Of a DNA stretch of 8,660 nt, positions 7,501 to 8,660 are shown one piece after another. Source of the stretch: Desulfuromonadaceae bacterium UBA6124 (lineage in GTDB: Bacteria; Desulfobacterota; Desulfuromonadia; Desulfuromonadales; Trichloromonadaceae). The notes beneath the pieces were generated by a model. The model did not search any database and had not been told where the DNA came from. It saw only the letters and a list, made by a program, of their open reading frames with translations. Numbering within the stretch: the first letter of the stretch is position 1; each line of letters starts with the position of its first letter. A program made the position numbers and the translations under genes. The stretch lies in NCBI GenBank assembly GCA_002423365.1, contig DIVU01000118.1:8874-17533 (forward strand), written 5' to 3'.

Positions 7501-7587
7501 GTTTCTTGATCGATCTGCTCTTTTTTTAGATTGATTTTGCCTTTTTGATGCGTTACTGAGCGTGCAGGGGGAATGGGGAGGAGCGGA

Positions 7588-7608
7588 ATGAAGGCAGTCG
7601 GCGCATGA
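7588..7608 (+). promoter_or_regulatory. Six-residue upstream ORF overlapping the kinase start
   Basis: ATG at 7588 opens a frame reading MKAVGA, ending with TGA at 7606-7608, which overlaps the kinase ATG at 7605-7607 as ATGA. The strongest ribosome-binding sequence here, GGGGAGGAG (7575-7583), lies 4 nt before this small ORF but 21 nt before the kinase ATG. The layout fits translational coupling through a leader peptide. It may also be chance. Confidence 0.3.
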
Positions 7609-8660
7609 TGGGATTATTCAGACGGGCGGCCCCCGGACCGGGTTTCTGGCTGGTGCTGGCCGGGCTGCTCTTTTCCGGGCTGCTGGGCGCCTTCGGGGTG
7701 AACAATTACCGCAGCGCCCGGCCCATCGCCGAAGGGACGCTGCGGGGGCTGGCCCTGTCCCTGGCTTCGACCTTCGAGGCGCTGGCCAACCAGGATCCCT
7801 CCCTGGCCCTGCTGCGCCGGGTGAGCAGTCCGGATATCGCCTTTTATGCGGTCAGCGACCCCGCGGGCCTGCTTCTTTTTCACAGCAATCCCGACCTGGT
7901 CGGCACGCTGACGGCGGATGACTACACGCCGCCGGCCTTTACCGCCCGGGGCTTCTGGGAAGGGCGCATTGTGCTCGGCACCGGCGAAGAGGTTTACGAG
8001 TTTCTCACCCCCTTGCACCTGCCCGACCGGGAACTGATTCAACGGTTGGTGCTGCACACCTATCAGGCCGATGCCGTGGTCCGGCGGGCGCGCAACGGAC
8101 TGGCGGTTCTCGGTCTGCTGCTGGCTGCGGGCTGGGTGATGGGGGGCGTGCTTTACGCCCAGGCGCGCCGCGCCGCCAGCCATCGCCGGGAAATGGCCCG
8201 GCAGCAGCATCTCGCCCAGCTCGGCACCCTCGGGGCGGTGCTGGCGCACGAGGTGCGCAATCCCCTTTCCGGCATCAAGGGCTACGCCCAACTACTTGAA
8301 GAAACCCTGGGGCACGAGGACCAGCGCCAGTTCGCCCGACAGGTGGTAACCGAATCGGTGCGTCTCGAAGAGCTGGTCAACGATCTGCTGGCCTATGCCC
8401 AGCCCTCTCTTCCCAGAATCGCCCCGGTCGCACTGCCGGCGTTGGCGCGGGAGGCGTTGGCCCTGGTCGAAGGGAGTGCCGATGCTGCTGGGGTTCGGCT
8501 GGAATGCGGCGAAGAGGAGAGCCCGCCGGTGCTGGCCGATGCCGACCGGCTGCGCCAAGTGCTGCTCAATCTGTTGGTCAATGCCGTGCAGGCGACGGCG
8601 GCGGGCGGCGAGGTGCGGTTGACGGCGCGGGAGCGGGAAGGTTGGGTGGAACTGCGGGTG
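7605..8660 (+). CDS. Membrane sensor histidine kinase, 3' end cut off by the window
   Basis: The frame is open for 352 codons to the window end. Membrane helix 1 is at about 13-31, followed by an extracytoplasmic sensor segment (about 35-163) of unknown ligand and membrane helix 2 at about 164-184. The dimerisation and phosphoacceptor helix contains LAHEVRNPLSGIKGYAQLL (213-231), with His215 as the phosphorylation site. The ATPase domain starts near 285 and shows the N-box RLRQVLLNLLVNAVQA (315-330); the G1, F and G2 boxes lie beyond the window. It should sense an external signal and phosphorylate a response regulator, perhaps encoded just downstream. Upstream in frame there is a stop at 7557 and no alternative start codon, so the ATG at 7605 (or the next at 7608) is the start. 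It is divergent from the CLCA-like operon, so control of that operon is possible but not shown. Confidence 0.9.
   Translation, partial: MMGLFRRAAPGPGFWLVLAGLLFSGLLGAFGVNNYRSARPIAEGTLRGLALSLASTFEALANQDPSLALLRRVSSPDIAFYAVSDPAGLLLFHSNPDLVGTLTADDYTPPAFTARGFWEGRIVLGTGEEVYEFLTPLHLPDRELIQRLVLHTYQADAVVRRARNGLAVLGLLLAAGWVMGGVLYAQARRAASHRREMARQQHLAQLGTLGAVLAHEVRNPLSGIKGYAQLLEETLGHEDQRQFARQVVTESVRLEELVNDLLAYAQPSLPRIAPVALPALAREALALVEGSADAAGVRLECGEEESPPVLADADRLRQVLLNLLVNAVQATAAGGEVRLTAREREGWVELRV

Larger units (their letters stand above)
7391..7604. other. Divergent intergenic region between the operon and the kinase gene
   Basis: This 214-nt region must carry the promoters of the minus-strand operon and of the plus-strand kinase. 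The stretch 7478-7555 is clearly AT-rich compared with the rest of the window. It holds the 14-bp palindrome at 7487-7500, a GATCGATC palindrome at 7508-7515 and a run of seven T at 7521-7527. No -35/-10 pair or sigma54 -24/-12 element matches the consensus well enough to call. Confidence 0.6.

Noticed and set aside
7614..8291. 225-codon minus-strand frame opposite the kinase
   Set aside because: The plus-strand frame carries unmistakable histidine kinase motifs; the antisense frame is Gln/Gly/Pro-rich and starts inside the kinase.
1..8660. CRISPR arrays, tRNA or rRNA genes, insertion sequences, attachment sites
   Set aside because: No regularly spaced direct repeats, cloverleaf-like sequence, transposase or integrase frame, or terminal inverted repeats were seen by eye on either strand.

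Overview
The window is GC-rich bacterial DNA with strong Shine-Dalgarno sites, short intergenic gaps and a PEP-CTERM surface protein. Together these suggest a Gram-negative bacterium, most likely a deltaproteobacterium of the Desulfuromonas/Geobacter kind. That placement is inference from style and gene content; no rRNA or other marker is present.

Layout. Positions 1-44 (minus) hold the first 14 codons of a gene that leaves the window, probably a membrane protein. Positions 109-1056 (minus) encode an atypical short-chain dehydrogenase-like NAD(P)-binding protein. Positions 1057-1356 hold its likely promoter, a strong hairpin and an unrecognised 41-codon ORF. Positions 1357-3000 (minus) encode a secreted zinc-metalloprotease-like protein with a PEP-CTERM tail; its base composition is visibly more AT-rich than its neighbours. 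Positions 3117-5525 (minus) encode a large exported protein whose domain order (HExxH protease of CLCA type, VWA with full MIDAS, beta-rich segments, C-terminal membrane anchor) matches animal CLCA proteins. Positions 5555-7390 (minus) encode an unrecognised 611-residue protein with two transthyretin/carboxypeptidase-regulatory-like beta domains. Positions 7391-7604 are a divergent intergenic region with a perfect 14-bp palindrome. From 7605 (plus) to the window end runs a membrane histidine kinase, cut off before its ATP lid.

How the genes may work together. The 611-residue gene and the CLCA-like gene lie 29 nt apart on the same strand and are very likely one operon. The PEP-CTERM protease follows 116 nt later and may be co-transcribed or a later insertion. 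Two different HExxH surface proteases thus sit side by side, next to a divergent sensor kinase that could control them; that control is inference. The most interesting part is the bacterial CLCA-like protein with its beta-domain partner. The functions of the pair are not known from the sequence.
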